DNA of 34,511 nt from CAISDA01 sp050258555. Lineage in GTDB: Bacteria; Bacteroidota; Ignavibacteria; UBA10030; UBA8401. The stretch covers positions 1-34,511 of the forward strand of contig JBLMZA010000077.1 of the NCBI GenBank assembly GCA_050258555.1, in the 5' to 3' direction. The notes beneath the pieces were generated by a model, which did no database searches, had not been told where the DNA came from, and saw only the letters and a list, made by a program, of their open reading frames with translations. The position numbers and the translations under genes were made by a program. How positions within the stretch are numbered: position 1 is the first letter of the stretch; every line of letters begins with the position of its first letter. Positions 15,672 through 23,989 of the stretch are shown in pieces.

Positions 15672-16595
15672 TCATTCGCTGTTGCGCTCGAAAAAGACGC
15701 CGTCTTTCACGCCCTGTATCGAGCGATCGGCCGATGCGCGCTCGAGCCGCTTTTCGGCAAGGCAGGCGAACGTCTCGTCGCATTCGATGCCGACATAATG
15801 CCGGCCGAGTTTTTTTGCCGCGACGCTCGTTGTGCCGCTTCCAAGGAACGGGTCGAAGACGCAGTCGCCTTCATTCGAACTGGCAAGGATGATCTTTGCC
15901 AGGAGCTTCTCGGGCTTCTGTGTGGGATGCTCGGTGTTCTCGGGCATCGACCAGAAAGGCACCGTCAGATCGGTCCAGAGATTCGAGGGATGCGTCAGGC
16001 GGTAGCCGTTTCCGTCATCGGTGCTCTCCCAGTCCTTCGGCTCGCCGTTGGCGTGCCGGTAGGGCGCTCGAACGCGGCGCTTGAGCTTCACGGCATCGAT
16101 GTTGAATGTGTAGCGCTCCGATACGGTCGCAAACCAGATGTCCTCCGAGGCGTTCTTCCAGTTGGCGCGCGCGCCTCTGCCCTTCTCGCGCTCCCAGGTG
16201 ATGCGCGAGCGGATCGTGAAATAGCGTTCGCACACGTCCTCGATCGCGCCCGAGCTTCTCCAGTCGCCGCAGATGTAGACGGACGCCTCCGGCTTGAGGC
16301 AGCGCACGAGCCCTGAAAGCCAGGCATCCATCCACTGGGCATACGCCTGGCGCGATCGCTTCGAGAACGAAGCCGATTCGGCGAAGCGCTTGTTCAGGTT
16401 GTAGGGAGGATCGACCACCATCAGATCGGCAAAGGCCGAAGGAAGCAGGGGCGCCACCGATGCAACATCGCCGAGGATCGTCCGGTCACGGATCTCTTTC
16501 GCCTCGATTGGGTTTTCCACACGCAGAAGCCGTTGTCTGTACTGGCTTCGTTCTTCATCACAGAGTGTCATGGTCCGGTTGCGCGGCGCGCTCAT
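15672..16595 (-). CDS. Solitary site-specific DNA methyltransferase (beta-class, DPPYN)
   Basis: A 307-residue amino-methyltransferase. The catalytic motif DPPYN is at residues 62-66, a central target-recognition stretch follows, then EHPTQKPEKLL (222-232) and the AdoMet motif DPFLGSGTT (248-256). This order marks the beta class, which makes N6-methyladenine or N4-methylcytosine. No restriction endonuclease, specificity subunit or Vsr gene is nearby, so it is an orphan, possibly regulatory or a relic of an R-M system. The start ATG 16595 has AAGGAAAG about 12 nt upstream; Met9 (16571) is an alternative. The stop overlaps a possible start of the next gene. Confidence 0.88.
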   Translation of the reverse strand: MSAPRNRTMTLCDEERSQYRQRLLRVENPIEAKEIRDRTILGDVASVAPLLPSAFADLMVVDPPYNLNKRFAESASFSKRSRQAYAQWMDAWLSGLVRCLKPEASVYICGDWRSSGAIEDVCERYFTIRSRITWEREKGRGARANWKNASEDIWFATVSERYTFNIDAVKLKRRVRAPYRHANGEPKDWESTDDGNGYRLTHPSNLWTDLTVPFWSMPENTEHPTQKPEKLLAKIILASSNEGDCVFDPFLGSGTTSVAAKKLGRHYVGIECDETFACLAEKRLERASADRSIQGVKDGVFFERNSE

Positions 16596-16640
16596 ACGTA
16601 TGCGGTGCTTTCCTTGAGAAAAAATTTTTTTATGCCGGGC

Positions 16641-17558
16641 TCAGGCGCGCGGATGGAATCGTTTGTGTTCGGACTTCAGGAGTTCGCGGTCCACGTGCGT
16701 GTAGATCTGCGTCGTCGAGATGTCGGCATGCCCGAGCATCTCCTGCACGCTGCGCAAGTCGGCTCCGCCTTCCAGAAGATGCGTGGCGAATGAATGGCGG
16801 AACGTATGCGGGTGCACGTCCTTTTCCACGCCGGCGCGCTTCGTATACTCCTTCACGATCGTCCAGACGGCCACGCGCGAAAGCGGCCTGCCGCGCCAGT
16901 TGAGAAAGACGCAGTCGCCGCTTGTTTTCTTCTGCGCAAGCGTCACGCGCGCGGTGGACGCATAGCGCTCGATCCATTCCAGGGCCGGCCGTCCGATCGG
17001 CACAAGCCGTTCCTTCGAGCCCTTGCCGAAGACGCGGATGAGTTCCTGGGATGCGAAAATATCCGAGCGCTTGAGCGATACGGCTTCCGAGACGCGAATG
17101 CCCGTGGCATAGAGCGTTTCCAGCAGCGCCCGGTCGCGCACCCACAACGGCTGCGCCGGGCCCGAGGCGGAAGGCGAGGCGGAGGCGAGGATTTTTTCCA
17201 CATCCTCCACGCTCAACACATCGGGCAGCGCTTTGCCGATTTTCGGAAGCTCGAGATTCTCCGTCGGATCCTGTTCGATCAGCCGCTCGGACAGGAGATA
17301 GCGGTGCAGTCCCTTGAGCGCCGACACCGTGCGCGCCACGCTCTTTGAAGAGAGTCCGGCTCTGCTCAACTGGCGCACAAAAAGCGAGGCATGCGTCTGA
17401 AGCGCCTGCGACACGGCATCGATGCCGAGGTTTTCCAGAAACCGGCAATACTGCGACACATCGCGCCTGTAGGCTTCGAGCGTATTCGTGGCAAGGCCTT
17501 TTTCCAGTTGAAGGAAGCGGAAGTACGCTTCCACATGCCGCGCGCTTTCTTTGGTCAT
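16641..17558 (-). CDS. xerD: Tyrosine recombinase XerC/XerD
   Basis: A 305-residue site-specific recombinase that resolves chromosome dimers at dif. The N-terminal SAM-like domain is about residues 1-100 and the catalytic domain 110-300. Catalytic residues are all visible: Arg155 (ATGIRVSE), Lys179 (FGKGSKE), His251 and Arg254 (HTFRHSFATH), His277 (MLGHADI) and the nucleophile Tyr286 (QIYTHVD). Length and lack of extra domains fit housekeeping XerC/D, not a phage integrase. The start ATG overlaps the stop of the HD-phosphodiesterase gene as ATGA. XerC cannot be distinguished with certainty. Confidence 0.92.
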   Translation of the reverse strand: MTKESARHVEAYFRFLQLEKGLATNTLEAYRRDVSQYCRFLENLGIDAVSQALQTHASLFVRQLSRAGLSSKSVARTVSALKGLHRYLLSERLIEQDPTENLELPKIGKALPDVLSVEDVEKILASASPSASGPAQPLWVRDRALLETLYATGIRVSEAVSLKRSDIFASQELIRVFGKGSKERLVPIGRPALEWIERYASTARVTLAQKKTSGDCVFLNWRGRPLSRVAVWTIVKEYTKRAGVEKDVHPHTFRHSFATHLLEGGADLRSVQEMLGHADISTTQIYTHVDRELLKSEHKRFHPRA

Positions 17559-19954
17559 GACGCGTCTGCGCTGTGGCCGCCATCGGACGCCTTCTTCCTT
17601 CTGGCGCGCGGCTTTTTGACCGGCGGAACGTCCTCCACAGTGTTCCCTTCGGCAAGCGCCACCGCTGCCGGCTCCGGCGATTTTTTCTGTTTCGGCCGCG
17701 CCTCGGCGTGCGACAGCGGAAGCGGCTGCTCCGCAAGAGTCCGCGCGGACTCCTCGCCGTCCTCTTTTTCCGGATACTTCAGGCGCGGATGATACACGCC
17801 CAGGAGGATCTTCCTGAAGCTCTCCCTGATTTTCATCAGATCGCTCAATGTCAGGTTGCTCTCGTCCAATTCGCCTTCCATGAAGCGCGACTTGAAGATC
17901 TGATCGATATTCTCGTCGATTTTTTCGGCCGTCGGCTCCTCGATCGAGCGCGTCGAGGCCTCGACCGCATCGGCCAGCATCACGATCGCCGTCTCCTTCG
18001 AATTCGGACGCGGCCCCGCGTAGCGGAATTCCTTCTCGTTCACGGTCTCGGGCGCCAGGCTGTGCTCGAGCGCCTGCTCGTAGAAAAATCCGATCTTCGT
18101 CTTGCCGTGATGCATCGGAATGAACTGCAGCACCTCTTCCGGAATGCCGTATTCGCGGCCGAGACGCATGCCGTCGGCCACATGCGAGGAAATGATGCGC
18201 GCGCTGCGCTTGGGATTGATCACGTCGTGTCGGTTGTCCTCGCCCAGCTGGTTTTCAACGAACATGACGGGGTTGACGATCTTGCCGATATCATGATAGA
18301 GCGCGCCGACTCTCGTCAGAACGGGATTGGCGCCGACGGCGTCGGCCGCCGCTTCGGCCATGGTGCTGATGGAAACCGAATGGTGGAACGTGCCCGGCGT
18401 CTTCATCGAGAGTTCTTTCAGAAGCGGATGATTGAAGTTCGCCAGATCGAGCAGGCCGAGATCGGTCGTCACATGCAAGACGCGCTCGAAGAAGATGAGG
18501 ATGCCGTATGTGAGCACGGGGGAGACGACAGAATTGACGCCGGCGATCAGGAGCTGATTGATGACGATCGACGGCGCCTCGTAGCGCTCGAGCCCCAGGG
18601 CAAGAATCGAGATCGCATAGCCGATGAAGATGAACGAGATCGAGCGGAAAAGCTGCGTGCGCTTCTTGATGTCGCGCACGGTATAGACCGCAAGCGCGCC
18701 CGCGGCGAGCGAACAGAGCGCGACCGAATAGTCGTTGCCTCTGACGGCCGCGGCCAGGATGCTCGTGACGACGGTGCCGTAGAATGCGACGCGCGAGTCG
18801 AAGACAATCGCCAGCAGCATCGAGGCCACCGGAACGATGATGAGAAACTTCATCGCCAGCTCTCCCTCGTAGAGCCTCGTGCCCCAGGCCGACACCGCCG
18901 CGCCGATGACGATCACGGCGATCATCAGGAGCTTGCCGTTGTTGCGGAAGATCGCCTTGCGGAAAAGATAGAGATACATGCTGAAGAGCCAGAGGATGGC
19001 GAAGGCGTGCAGCACTTTGCCGGCGAACGTCGCCGCGCGGTTGACGTCGGCGCCGCGCTCGATCTTCGACTTGCGGAGCGAGTCGAGCTTGCGCTTGGCC
19101 TCTTCGGTGATGCGCTCATTCTTGCTGATGATGCGGTCGCCTTCCTTCACCGCCCCGTTGGTCCGCGGGACGGATTCGACGGCGAAGCGCAGTTCGGCCT
19201 CGGTCTGCTCTTTGCGGTACTGGATATTGGGAGAAACGAACGAGAGGAAGATTTTCGATGCGATCAATGACGTATCGTTGTCTCCCTTATAGAGCATGGA
19301 AAACGTCTCTTCGGCCACGCGGCCCAGGCTCGCCTTGTCGATGAACGAGGATACCGGCACGATGCGCTCGATCGTCTTTTTGCGGAGTGCCACGGCCGTA
19401 TCGCCCGAGGGCTGGATCGTGCGCAGATCGACGATGCCCCGGGCGTAGCTCAGCTCCATCGTCGATGCGATGTCATGCTCGATCGATGAAAGAGAGACGC
19501 GGTTCGCACGGCGCTCCGAGGATCTCAGATGCCACAGCGTTTTCCACTCGGCGTCGGAAAAGGAGACCGGAAGCATGCGGATGGTGCGAAGGATTTCGGA
19601 GGAATCGGATGAGCGCCTGTCGATCACCATGCGCAGCGCGGCAAAAAATCTCGCCAGCGAATCGACCGACGATCTCGGGATGTCGCCGTCGGCTTCAAAG
19701 ACTTTGTAGACGTGCGCGGCCGCATCGGATCGCTCGCGCGCATACTCTGCGTCGTCCTTATAAAGAGGGAAGGAAAACGGCGCATACAGATCGCTGTCGG
19801 TCCAGACCGTGCCAAGCGCGTATTCGTTTTCCACACTGATGCTTGAGGGGAACATCAGCGCCATCACCAGGGCGCTTGCCAGAAGCAAGGCCCATTTGGC
19901 CGCAAAACTGTCGGGCTCCTTGAGAAGGCGGATATAGGCAGAAAGTGTCTTCAT
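17555..19954 (-). CDS. PgpH-type 7TM HD-domain phosphodiesterase (likely c-di-AMP hydrolase)
   Basis: A 799-residue inner-membrane protein. A first membrane segment (about 20-38) is followed by an extracytoplasmic 7TMR-HDED domain (about 45-305), a bundle of about seven membrane helices (310-490) and a cytoplasmic HD domain. The HD-domain motifs are FHHSVSISTMAEAAA (523-537), YHDIGK (553-558), and downstream HVADGMRLG and PMHHGKT. PgpH homologues hydrolyse c-di-AMP. The C-terminal about 60 residues are a low-complexity tail rich in Lys, Arg, Pro and Glu. The ATG at 19954 is chosen over a TTG two codons upstream. It is divergent from rsmA and overlaps xerD by 4 nt. Confidence 0.9.
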   Translation of the reverse strand: MKTLSAYIRLLKEPDSFAAKWALLLASALVMALMFPSSISVENEYALGTVWTDSDLYAPFSFPLYKDDAEYARERSDAAAHVYKVFEADGDIPRSSVDSLARFFAALRMVIDRRSSDSSEILRTIRMLPVSFSDAEWKTLWHLRSSERRANRVSLSSIEHDIASTMELSYARGIVDLRTIQPSGDTAVALRKKTIERIVPVSSFIDKASLGRVAEETFSMLYKGDNDTSLIASKIFLSFVSPNIQYRKEQTEAELRFAVESVPRTNGAVKEGDRIISKNERITEEAKRKLDSLRKSKIERGADVNRAATFAGKVLHAFAILWLFSMYLYLFRKAIFRNNGKLLMIAVIVIGAAVSAWGTRLYEGELAMKFLIIVPVASMLLAIVFDSRVAFYGTVVTSILAAAVRGNDYSVALCSLAAGALAVYTVRDIKKRTQLFRSISFIFIGYAISILALGLERYEAPSIVINQLLIAGVNSVVSPVLTYGILIFFERVLHVTTDLGLLDLANFNHPLLKELSMKTPGTFHHSVSISTMAEAAADAVGANPVLTRVGALYHDIGKIVNPVMFVENQLGEDNRHDVINPKRSARIISSHVADGMRLGREYGIPEEVLQFIPMHHGKTKIGFFYEQALEHSLAPETVNEKEFRYAGPRPNSKETAIVMLADAVEASTRSIEEPTAEKIDENIDQIFKSRFMEGELDESNLTLSDLMKIRESFRKILLGVYHPRLKYPEKEDGEESARTLAEQPLPLSHAEARPKQKKSPEPAAVALAEGNTVEDVPPVKKPRARRKKASDGGHSADAS

Positions 19955-20017
19955 GGGCAATACACATCAATATCCGAATAAATCGAGGCAGATGCAAGGA
20001 ATCCGCCCTTCGGCCGG

Positions 20018-20046
20018 TTGACAAATGGACGAGCCGTTCTTATATT
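20018..20046 (+). promoter_or_regulatory. Strong sigma70-type promoter for rsmA-mgtE
   Basis: TTGACA (20018-20023), a 17-bp spacer and TATATT (20041-20046) match the canonical housekeeping promoter almost perfectly in the gap between the divergent HD-phosphodiesterase gene and rsmA. Transcription would start near 20053, giving a leader of about 55 nt before the GTG of rsmA. Confidence 0.75.
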
Positions 20047-20108
20047 AATTGACCATTTTTTTTTCATCCCGAAGTTCGGCTTTCCCCGGAAGAAGTGATA
20101 CAACGACA

Positions 20109-20939
20109 GTGAGCATCTATAATAGACCAAAGAAGTCGCTTGGACAGAATTTTCTCCATGACGACAATGTCATCCAGAAGATCATCCGCGCATTCGATCC
20201 CCGGATTCAGGACGCGGTGCTGGAAATCGGCCCCGGCCGCGGAGCGCTGACAGGCGAACTCCTTTCCAAGCTTTCCCACTTGACGGCCGTCGAGCTCGAC
20301 GACGAGCTTGTTGCCTCGCTCACCGAAGCGCACGGCGAAAAGCTCACGATCCTCCATCAGGACGTGCTGACGGTCGATCTCGGAGCCCTTGCCAGAGAGC
20401 GGGGGAAGAAACTCCGCCTGATCGGCAACATCCCCTATAACATCACGAGCCCGATCCTCTTTCATGTGATCGACAACCGCGAATGGGTGAACGATTTTCT
20501 GGTCATGATGCAGACCGAAGTCGCGCAGCGTCTGGTGGCCCGACCGCGGACGAAGGAATACGGCATCCTCTCGATTTTTGCGCAGTATTACGCCTCGCCC
20601 AAACTGCTCTTCGGCGTCTCGAAGAACTCCTTCTTCCCGGCGCCGACGGTGACCTCGGCCGTGGTGTCGCTCAGTTTCGACAAGCCGTTCGAGACGACGG
20701 CCCAGTCGGACGAGCTTTTCCGCACCATCGTGCGCGGCACATTCGGCAAACGGCGCAAGACGATCCGCAACGGACTCAAGGGGTTGAATGTGCCGCCGGA
20801 GGCCCTGGATGCGCTCTCGATCAACCTCGAGCAGCGCCCGGAGGAGCTGACGGTGGCCGATTTCGTGCAGCTTTCCAACGAACTCATGCCCGCCAAAGGC
20901 GCGATCACGCCCGTTTTTTCAAACGAGGAGAATGGCTGA
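20109..20939 (+). CDS. rsmA: 16S rRNA (adenine1518/1519-N6) dimethyltransferase
   Basis: A 276-residue KsgA/RsmA enzyme that dimethylates two adjacent adenines in helix 45 of 16S rRNA. Signatures: KKSLGQNFL (8-16), AdoMet motif LEIGPGRGALTGE (38-50), acidic VELDDEL (61-67) and catalytic NIPYNITSP (107-115). The C-terminal FGKRRKTIRNGLKGL helix is also typical. The predicted start is GTG at 20109, which matches the family N-terminus; an upstream TTG would add 20 atypical residues and would fall at the transcription start of the good promoter at 20018-20046. The gene overlaps mgtE by 8 nt. Confidence 0.94.
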   Translation: MSIYNRPKKSLGQNFLHDDNVIQKIIRAFDPRIQDAVLEIGPGRGALTGELLSKLSHLTAVELDDELVASLTEAHGEKLTILHQDVLTVDLGALARERGKKLRLIGNIPYNITSPILFHVIDNREWVNDFLVMMQTEVAQRLVARPRTKEYGILSIFAQYYASPKLLFGVSKNSFFPAPTVTSAVVSLSFDKPFETTAQSDELFRTIVRGTFGKRRKTIRNGLKGLNVPPEALDALSINLEQRPEELTVADFVQLSNELMPAKGAITPVFSNEENG

Positions 20940-22341
20940 ACAGGAATCCATACCGACCACACCGATCACGCCTCCCCAGACGCTGGAAGTCGATGACGAG
21001 CTTTTGGCCGACATCGTCGACCTGATCCGCTCGCAGTCGGAGAATGCGCTGCGCAATATCGTCAACGACCTCTTCCCCGAGGACGTGGCGCATCTGCTCA
21101 ACCGCATGGACTATGAGGACGCGCAGTACCTGTTTCTGCGCCTGCCGACGGAAGTGGGAAGCCAGGTGCTGCCCGAGCTCAACGACGAGCTTCGCGAGCG
21201 GTTCCTCGACTGGCTCTCGCAGGAGCAGATCACCGAGCTGGTCGAAGAGATGCCCTCGGATGATGCGACCGACATCGTCTCGGAGCTGCCGAAGGATAAG
21301 GCCGAAGAGGTTCTGGAAGAACTTTCGGATGAGGACTCGAGCGAACTGGCCGAACTTCTGCAGTATGACGAGTCGACCGCCGGCGGCATCATGCAGAAGG
21401 AGGTCATCACCGTCAAGAAGACGGACACGGTCAAGCGCGCCATACAGGCCGTGCGCCGCGCGGCCCGCGAGAAGAACGAGCAGCTCTACACGATCTACGT
21501 GATCGACGAGAAGAATCTCCTCGTGGGCAGTCTGCCTGTGGCCGACCTGATTCTGTTGCCTCCTTCGCGCCGCATCTACAAGGTGATGGAGCCCGATGTG
21601 ATCCATGTGCGCACGAACGTGGACCAGGAGGAAGTGGCGAAGATCTTCAAGAAGTACAATATCATCTCCCTTCCGGTCACCGATTTTGCCGGGCATCTGG
21701 TCGGCCGCATCACCATCGACGACGTCGTCGACGTCATCACCGAAGAGGCGAGCGAAGACATCCTGCGCATGGGCGGTGTCTCCGAAGACGAACACATCTC
21801 GACCACTCCGTTGATCGCGCTTCGGCGCAGGCTTCCCTGGCTCTACATCAATCTTGCCACCGCCTTTCTCGCCTCGAGCGTCGTGGCCATGTTTGCCGGC
21901 ACGATCGAGCATGTGGTGATCCTTGCCGCGCTCATGCCCATTGTGGCGGGCATGGGAGGAAACGCCGCCACGCAGACGATCACGGTGATCGTGCGCGGCA
22001 TCGCGCTCGGAGAAATCACCGATGCCAACCGCAAGCGCGCGCTCTATAAGGAGCTCCGCATCGGACTGATGAACGGCGTGGCCAACGGCGTTCTGACCGG
22101 CACCGTGATCGGCATCTTCAACAAGAACGCCGTGCTCGGGCTTGTGATCTGCATGGCGATGGTGATCAACATGTTTGTGGCCGGCATGGCCGGCACGATC
22201 GTGCCTTTGACGCTCAAATGGCTGAAGATCGATCCGGCCCTGGCCTCGGCGGTCATCGTCACGACGTTCACCGACGTGTTCGGCTTCGCCTCGTTTCTGG
22301 GGCTTGCCACGCTGCTTCTGAAATTTCTTCTGCCCTCATAA
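20932..22341 (+). CDS. mgtE: Magnesium transporter MgtE
   Basis: A 469-residue Mg2+ channel of the inner membrane. The cytosolic N domain (about 20-140) is rich in acidic residues and has the repeated LxxMxxEDA-like pattern. Two CBS domains follow (about 142-265; STAGGIMQKEVITV and SLPVTDFAGHLVGRITIDDVV). Then come a plug helix and five membrane helices (about 300-465) including the pore region MPIVAGMGGNAATQT, the family hallmark. The ATG lies within the end of rsmA, with GAGGAG as ribosome binding site, so the two are translationally linked. Confidence 0.95.
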   Translation: MAEQESIPTTPITPPQTLEVDDELLADIVDLIRSQSENALRNIVNDLFPEDVAHLLNRMDYEDAQYLFLRLPTEVGSQVLPELNDELRERFLDWLSQEQITELVEEMPSDDATDIVSELPKDKAEEVLEELSDEDSSELAELLQYDESTAGGIMQKEVITVKKTDTVKRAIQAVRRAAREKNEQLYTIYVIDEKNLLVGSLPVADLILLPPSRRIYKVMEPDVIHVRTNVDQEEVAKIFKKYNIISLPVTDFAGHLVGRITIDDVVDVITEEASEDILRMGGVSEDEHISTTPLIALRRRLPWLYINLATAFLASSVVAMFAGTIEHVVILAALMPIVAGMGGNAATQTITVIVRGIALGEITDANRKRALYKELRIGLMNGVANGVLTGTVIGIFNKNAVLGLVICMAMVINMFVAGMAGTIVPLTLKWLKIDPALASAVIVTTFTDVFGFASFLGLATLLLKFLLPS

Positions 22342-22352
22342 CGCGGAGCATC

Positions 22353-23312
22353 ATGAGACAGTCTTTCTCCCGTTATCACACGTGGCTCCGGCGGACATTC
22401 GGCGCGCTCTCGACGAATGAGTTCATCACGTTTGTCTTCCTGCTCTTCCTTTCCCTGTTGAATATCATCTTTCATGCGCGCGTGGAAGTCTGGGCGTGGC
22501 TCGTCGCGGTCAATACGACGATCATGGCCTGCATGCTCGTGCTGTCGCACTATGCGCTTCTGACGCGCTCGCAGCCCCTTCGCATGCTGCATCACTGGTA
22601 CCCGCTGGCGATTCTGCTCTTCGTCTTCAAAGAGATGTATTACATGGTGCATCCGATCCATCCGGCCGATTACGACGCATGGCTCATCGCGGCCGATTAC
22701 TGGCTCTTCGGCGTGCACCCGACGCACGTGCTTGCGCGCTTTGCGCATCCGCTGTTGACCGAGCTTCTGCAGCTGTGCTACAACTCGTATTACATTCTGC
22801 TGCTTCTGCCCATCCTCGAGCTCTATCAGAGGGCCAACCGCGCGCAATTTTTCACGGCGGGCTTTTTGCTCATTTATGGCTTTTATCTTTCCTATGTCGG
22901 CTACATCCTTCTGCCGGCGGTCGGGCCGCGCTTCACGCTGCACGAGTTCGGGCTCCTGGATATCGATCTTCCGGGCGTCTGGCTCACCACCTCGCTGCGC
23001 GACTTCGTCAACATGGGCGAATCGATTCCGAAGCACGTCCTCAACGCGGTCGACTTTGCGCAGCGCGACGTCTTCCCGAGCGGGCATACGGAACTCACCG
23101 CGGTGGCGATGTATCTGGCGTTCAAGGACCGGCTGAAGGCGCGCTGGTTCATGCTCGTGGTGGGCTCGCTCCTGATCGTCTCGACCGTGTATCTGCGCTA
23201 TCATTACGTCGTCGATGTGATCGCGGGATTTCTTTTTGCGGCCTTTGCCATATGGAGCGGAACGAAAATCGACCGGTGGTGGAACCGCATCGAAGGGGAT
23301 GTGAAGGAGTAG
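22353..23312 (+). CDS. PAP2 superfamily membrane phosphatase/phosphotransferase
   Basis: A 319-residue integral membrane protein with about six hydrophobic helices, starting at ATG 22353 with CGGAG 6 nt upstream. Motifs of the acid phosphatase/Aur1-like group: VFPSGHTELTAVAMYLAF (about 242-259) and the downstream LRYHYVVDVIAGF with a catalytic His. The first PAP2 motif is not evident, as in the PAP2_3 (inositolphosphotransferase-like) branch. The likely role is lipid phosphate or lipid-head-group chemistry at the membrane; substrate unknown. It follows mgtE by 11 nt and ends the operon. Confidence 0.85.
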   Translation: MRQSFSRYHTWLRRTFGALSTNEFITFVFLLFLSLLNIIFHARVEVWAWLVAVNTTIMACMLVLSHYALLTRSQPLRMLHHWYPLAILLFVFKEMYYMVHPIHPADYDAWLIAADYWLFGVHPTHVLARFAHPLLTELLQLCYNSYYILLLLPILELYQRANRAQFFTAGFLLIYGFYLSYVGYILLPAVGPRFTLHEFGLLDIDLPGVWLTTSLRDFVNMGESIPKHVLNAVDFAQRDVFPSGHTELTAVAMYLAFKDRLKARWFMLVVGSLLIVSTVYLRYHYVVDVIAGFLFAAFAIWSGTKIDRWWNRIEGDVKE

Positions 23313-23356
23313 GCACGGGGGAAAAAAATACTTCTTGAGGGCGCAAGAAATTTTTC

Positions 23357-23385
23357 TTGCCTTTCAGTGAAAATCTCCGTATCTT
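23357..23385 (+). promoter_or_regulatory. Candidate promoter for the tRNA-His/tRNA-Glu unit
   Basis: TTGCCT (23357-23362), a 17-bp spacer and TATCTT (23380-23385) form a reasonable sigma70-like promoter about 65 bp before tRNA-His. The stretch from 23313 to here has no gene. Confidence 0.5.
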
Positions 23386-23400
23386 AGAAGACAATAACTG

Positions 23401-23435
23401 AAGCCTGCTGCGGCATCAACATGTGGCAGGCTTTT
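23401..23435 (+). terminator. Terminator-like hairpin between PAP2 gene and tRNA-His
   Basis: An 8-bp perfect stem (AAGCCTGC, 23401-23408, with its complement at 23426-23433) encloses a 17-nt loop with a small inner stem. Four T follow. It could end the rsmA-mgtE-PAP2 operon. It lies downstream of the only visible tRNA promoter, so it might instead be part of the tRNA leader. Confidence 0.45.
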
Positions 23436-23448
23436 CGTTGTTCAAATG

Positions 23449-23525
23449 GTGGCCATAGTTCAGTCGGTTAGAACGCCAGGTTGTGGCCCTGGAGGTCGTG
23501 GGTTCAAATCCCACTGGTCACCCCA
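23449..23525 (+). tRNA. tRNA-His (GTG anticodon)
   Basis: A complete cloverleaf: acceptor GTGGCCA with TGGTCAC, D-arm GTTC...GAAC, anticodon stem CCAGG/CCTGG with loop TTGTGGC (anticodon GTG), T-arm GTGGG-TTCAAAT-CCCAC, C73 and an encoded CCA. The base before position 1 (23448) is G, as required for the G-1 of tRNA-His opposite C73. This identity is certain. Confidence 0.97.
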
Positions 23526-23618
23526 GAGTTCAACGCAGTCACGGACTCCACACCTATTTTTTCGCCATCTTGCTTCACCGGTGCCGTTTTAGGCACACAA
23601 ACATAGTTGTGTATTCCT

Positions 23619-23691
23619 GCCCCTGTCGTCTAGAGGCCTAGGACATGGGCTTTTCAAGCCCAGTACACGGGTTCGAATCCCGTCGGGGGTA
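23619..23691 (+). tRNA. tRNA-Glu (TTC anticodon)
   Basis: Cloverleaf with D-arm region TCGTCTAGAGGCCTAGGAC, anticodon stem TGGGC/GCCCA with loop TTTTCAA (anticodon TTC), T-arm ACGGG-TTCGAAT-CCCGT and A73. The acceptor stem pairs GCCCCTG with CGGGGGT, so the first pair is G-U and the sixth is U-G. No CCA is encoded, unlike the neighbouring tRNA-His. It lies 93 nt after tRNA-His and is probably on the same transcript. The 93-nt spacer holds two small hairpins (GTGCC/GGCAC and ACACAA/TTGTGT) and no gene. Confidence 0.95.
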
Positions 23692-23695
23692 CACA
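23670..23695 (+). repeat. 26-bp direct repeat, copy 1 (3' end of tRNA-Glu)
   Basis: These 26 bp, from the T-arm (GGTTCGAATCCC...) through the last tRNA base and four bases beyond, occur again without mismatch at 24529-24554. Repeats of a tRNA 3' end are typical of attachment sites, but here the second copy touches an IS end exactly, so partial duplication of the tRNA gene is equally possible. Confidence 0.9.
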
Positions 23696-23706
23696 AACGC
23701 AGTCCG

Positions 23707-23750
23707 ATTCCGCATTTTTCTCAAATTGAAGAGTGCGGAATTGCTGTTTT
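23707..23750 (+). terminator. Terminator after tRNA-Glu
   Basis: An 8-bp stem ATTCCGCA (23707-23714) with TGCGGAAT (23734-23741), further closed by CTC/GAG, is followed by TGCTGTTTT. It lies 15 nt after the tRNA. A similar hairpin with the same ATTGCTGTTTT tail follows the second tRNA-Glu fragment. From here to the IS end at 23824 no gene is recognised. Confidence 0.65.
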
Positions 23751-23823
23751 AAAGCCCTGCGGCACGTATATCTTCTTGAAATTCTTCTTGAAGTCGGCTC
23801 GAAGTCCCAGGCTACTCAGCACG

Positions 23824-23870
23824 TGACCTGGCCCCAAAATGAGATCCAATTTTGTATATTGAGTTTCACA
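23824..23870 (+). repeat. Left terminal inverted repeat of the IS3-like element
   Basis: These 47 bp match the reverse complement of 24481-24528 at 42 positions with five mismatches and one single-base gap. The shared block CAATTTTGTATATTG is uninterrupted. It begins with TG, as IS3-family ends do. Confidence 0.9.
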
Positions 23871-23888
23871 CGAAAGGGTTGAGATCAA

Positions 23889-23941
23889 ATGGGTAAAGCA
23901 AAATTCACCGCAGAGCAAACATGATCGGCAAGCTTCACGAG
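23889..23941 (+). pseudogene. Frameshifted 5' stub of an IS3-family orfA transposase gene
   Basis: ATG at 23889 encodes MGKAKFTAEQ, a typical start of IS3-family OrfA (compare MxKxxFTxEQIIxxLxE in the family), and then hits TGA at 23922. The expected continuation, IGKLHE, is present two bases out of frame at 23924-23941. After that the similarity ends, so the helix-turn-helix and all catalytic regions are lost. It lies in the expected place relative to the left inverted repeat. Confidence 0.7.
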
Positions 23942-23989
23942 GGTCCTCGCGATCGCTTCCCCAGTCTCTATCGATTAATGACTCTGATC

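Noticed and set aside
16641..17558. Phage or island integrase
   Set aside because: Length and motifs fit housekeeping XerC/D; no phage genes, attachment repeats or accessory genes surround it.
17573..19270. Long open frame (565 codons) on the plus strand opposite the HD phosphodiesterase
   Set aside because: It is a mirror of a G+C-rich coding strand: the product is dominated by Arg, His, Asp and Leu with no recognisable domain, while the minus strand gives a clear PgpH-type protein.
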